From assembly GCA_017396925.1 (NCBI GenBank), contig JAFQKM010000072.1:1-5137 (forward strand): a DNA stretch of 5,137 nt. The letters run 5' to 3'. The notes beneath the pieces were generated by a model, which was given only the letters and a program-made list of their open reading frames with translations, made no database searches and was not told where the DNA came from. The translations under genes were made by a program, and so were the position numbers. Below are positions 4,511 to 5,137 of the stretch, piece by piece (within the stretch, counting starts at the first letter, position 1; each line of letters begins with the position of its first letter). Origin of the DNA: Clostridia bacterium. Lineage in GTDB: Bacteria; Bacillota; Clostridia; Oscillospirales; Butyricicoccaceae.

Positions 4511-4987
4511 ATGGAAACAATTTATGATGTCCCCGTTTTGCTTCGCCGCGAGATCGAAGCTCTGATGATCAAGCCCTTCCTTGATGCCTTCGAGCAGGAG
4601 TTGGGCCATGAAAAGACCTATGCCATCGCCGAAAAGGTCGTTCAGGAGATCGCACGTGCACAGGGCGCCGAATATGTGGAAGTCCTTGGCGGCAACGATG
4701 CTGCGGCACTGAAGCGTCAGGAAGAAGCATGGACAGCCGGTGATGCGCTGGAGGTCGAGAACGATCTTTCGGAAGACGGAACCGTTCTCAAGCAGACCAT
4801 CAAGCGCTGTGCCTACGTCGATATGTACGAGCGCATCGGTATGAAGGACCTGGGTACCATGCTGTCCTGTATGCGTGATGAATATTTCTATGCCGGCTTC
4901 AATCCCGAAATGGAAATGACCCGCACAAAGACTCTGATGTGCGGCGGTGACTGCTGCGACTTCTGCTTCAAGTTCCCCAAAAAGTAA
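4511..4987 (+). CDS. L-2-amino-thiazoline-4-carboxylate hydrolase family protein
   Basis: A cytoplasmic protein of 158 residues that fits the ATC hydrolase family. The name-giving enzyme opens the thiazoline ring of L-2-amino-thiazoline-4-carboxylate to N-carbamoyl-L-cysteine, part of a pseudomonad route to L-cysteine. Family features seen: a helical N-terminal half, RCAYVDMYERIGMKDLG at 99-115, LSCMRDEYFYAGFNPEM at 119-134, and the C-terminal block RTKTLMCGGDCCDFCFKF at 138-155. Cysteines at 100, 120, 144, 148, 149 and 152 are candidates for metal binding or catalysis. The chosen start rests on GGAGG at 4499-4503; an earlier ATG at 4481 would be upstream of the predicted transcript. The next gene, 15 bases on, encodes an M20 amidohydrolase. 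Many clostridial members of this family have untested substrates, so the specific reaction is uncertain. Confidence 0.82.
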   Translation: METIYDVPVLLRREIEALMIKPFLDAFEQELGHEKTYAIAEKVVQEIARAQGAEYVEVLGGNDAAALKRQEEAWTAGDALEVENDLSEDGTVLKQTIKRCAYVDMYERIGMKDLGTMLSCMRDEYFYAGFNPEMEMTRTKTLMCGGDCCDFCFKFPKK

Positions 4988-4988
4988 G

Positions 4989-4995
4989 AAAGGAG
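4989..4995 (+). promoter_or_regulatory. Ribosome binding site of the M20 amidohydrolase gene
   Basis: AAAGGAG, seven bases before the ATG at 5003, in the 15-base gap after the previous stop. Confidence 0.8.
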
Positions 4996-5002
4996 AAAGA
5001 AC

Positions 5003-5137
5003 ATGCTGGATATCCGTAAGCGCGCCGAAGAGCTGGCGCAGGAAACCATTGCCCATCGCCGCTGGCTCCATCAGCATGCCGAACTGGCGTGGAAAGAGTT
5101 TGAAACCACCGATTATATCGTGGCCGAACTGGAGAAG
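5003..5137 (+). CDS. M20-family amidohydrolase (N-terminal fragment)
   Basis: Only the first 45 residues are present; the gene runs off the window. The start MLDIRKRAEELAQETIAHRR followed by WLHQHAELAWKEFETTDYI matches the N-terminus of M20D-type metallo-amidohydrolases (hippurate hydrolase, N-acyl-amino-acid and indole-acetyl-amino-acid amidohydrolases), whose signature here is 'RR.lH..PEl...E..T...i...L'. This member has Ala where Pro is usual (HAEL instead of HPEL). The metal-binding residues lie beyond the window and cannot be checked. No promoter or terminator lies between it and the preceding gene, so the two should be co-transcribed. The full enzyme would hydrolyse an amide or carbamoyl bond of a small N-acylated amino acid or peptide; the exact substrate is unknown. 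Confidence 0.85.
   Translation, partial: MLDIRKRAEELAQETIAHRRWLHQHAELAWKEFETTDYIVAELEK

Noticed and set aside
4475..5077. A 200-residue open frame on the - strand
   Set aside because: It is antisense to the ATC hydrolase-like gene and its promoter; the + strand has the conserved protein, promoter and ribosome binding site.

Overview
This window reads as chromosomal DNA of a spore-forming member of the Clostridia, probably a moderately GC-rich gut lineage of the Oscillospirales type. The evidence is a complete cotJA-cotJB-cotJC spore-coat operon, AGGAGG-type ribosome binding sites seven to eight bases before the starts, GC-rich third codon positions, and an L-2-amino-thiazoline-4-carboxylate hydrolase-like protein of a kind common in clostridia. 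The genus assignment is inference from general protein character, not a database match.

Layout from left to right. (1) Positions 2-226, + strand: the C-terminal end of a gene that resembles a type-2 periplasmic solute-binding fold, closed by a strong hairpin at 250-282. That hairpin also serves as the terminator of the convergent gene. (2) Positions 326-1888, - strand: a full NhaC-family Na+/H+ antiporter, with a candidate promoter and a 9-bp inverted repeat in its leader (1935-1967). (3) Positions 2074-3311, - strand: the spore coat operon cotJA-cotJB-cotJC, tightly coupled by a 4-base overlap and a 3-base gap. It ends in a 16-bp-stem terminator (2031-2067) and has a candidate mother-cell sigma promoter near 3342-3368. 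(4) Positions 3411-4073, - strand: a monocistronic AlkZ-related protein of unknown function with its own terminator (3373-3404) and a TATAAT promoter. (5) Positions 4074-4510: a divergent, largely non-coding interval with a chain of short inverted repeats, a 19-bp terminator-type hairpin that pairs properly only as a + strand RNA, and a strong sigma-A promoter bracketed by two inverted repeats with mirrored half-sites. (6) Positions 4511-5137, + strand: an ATC hydrolase-like protein followed 15 bases later by the start of an M20-family amidohydrolase, probably one operon.

The genes form several independent transcription units rather than one system: ion homeostasis (nhaC), sporulation (cotJABC), an orphan DNA-repair-related protein, and a small catabolic or scavenging operon. 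The most distinctive parts are the mirrored operator architecture at the ATC hydrolase promoter and the structured, terminator-ended intergenic stretch just upstream, which may encode an undescribed small RNA.
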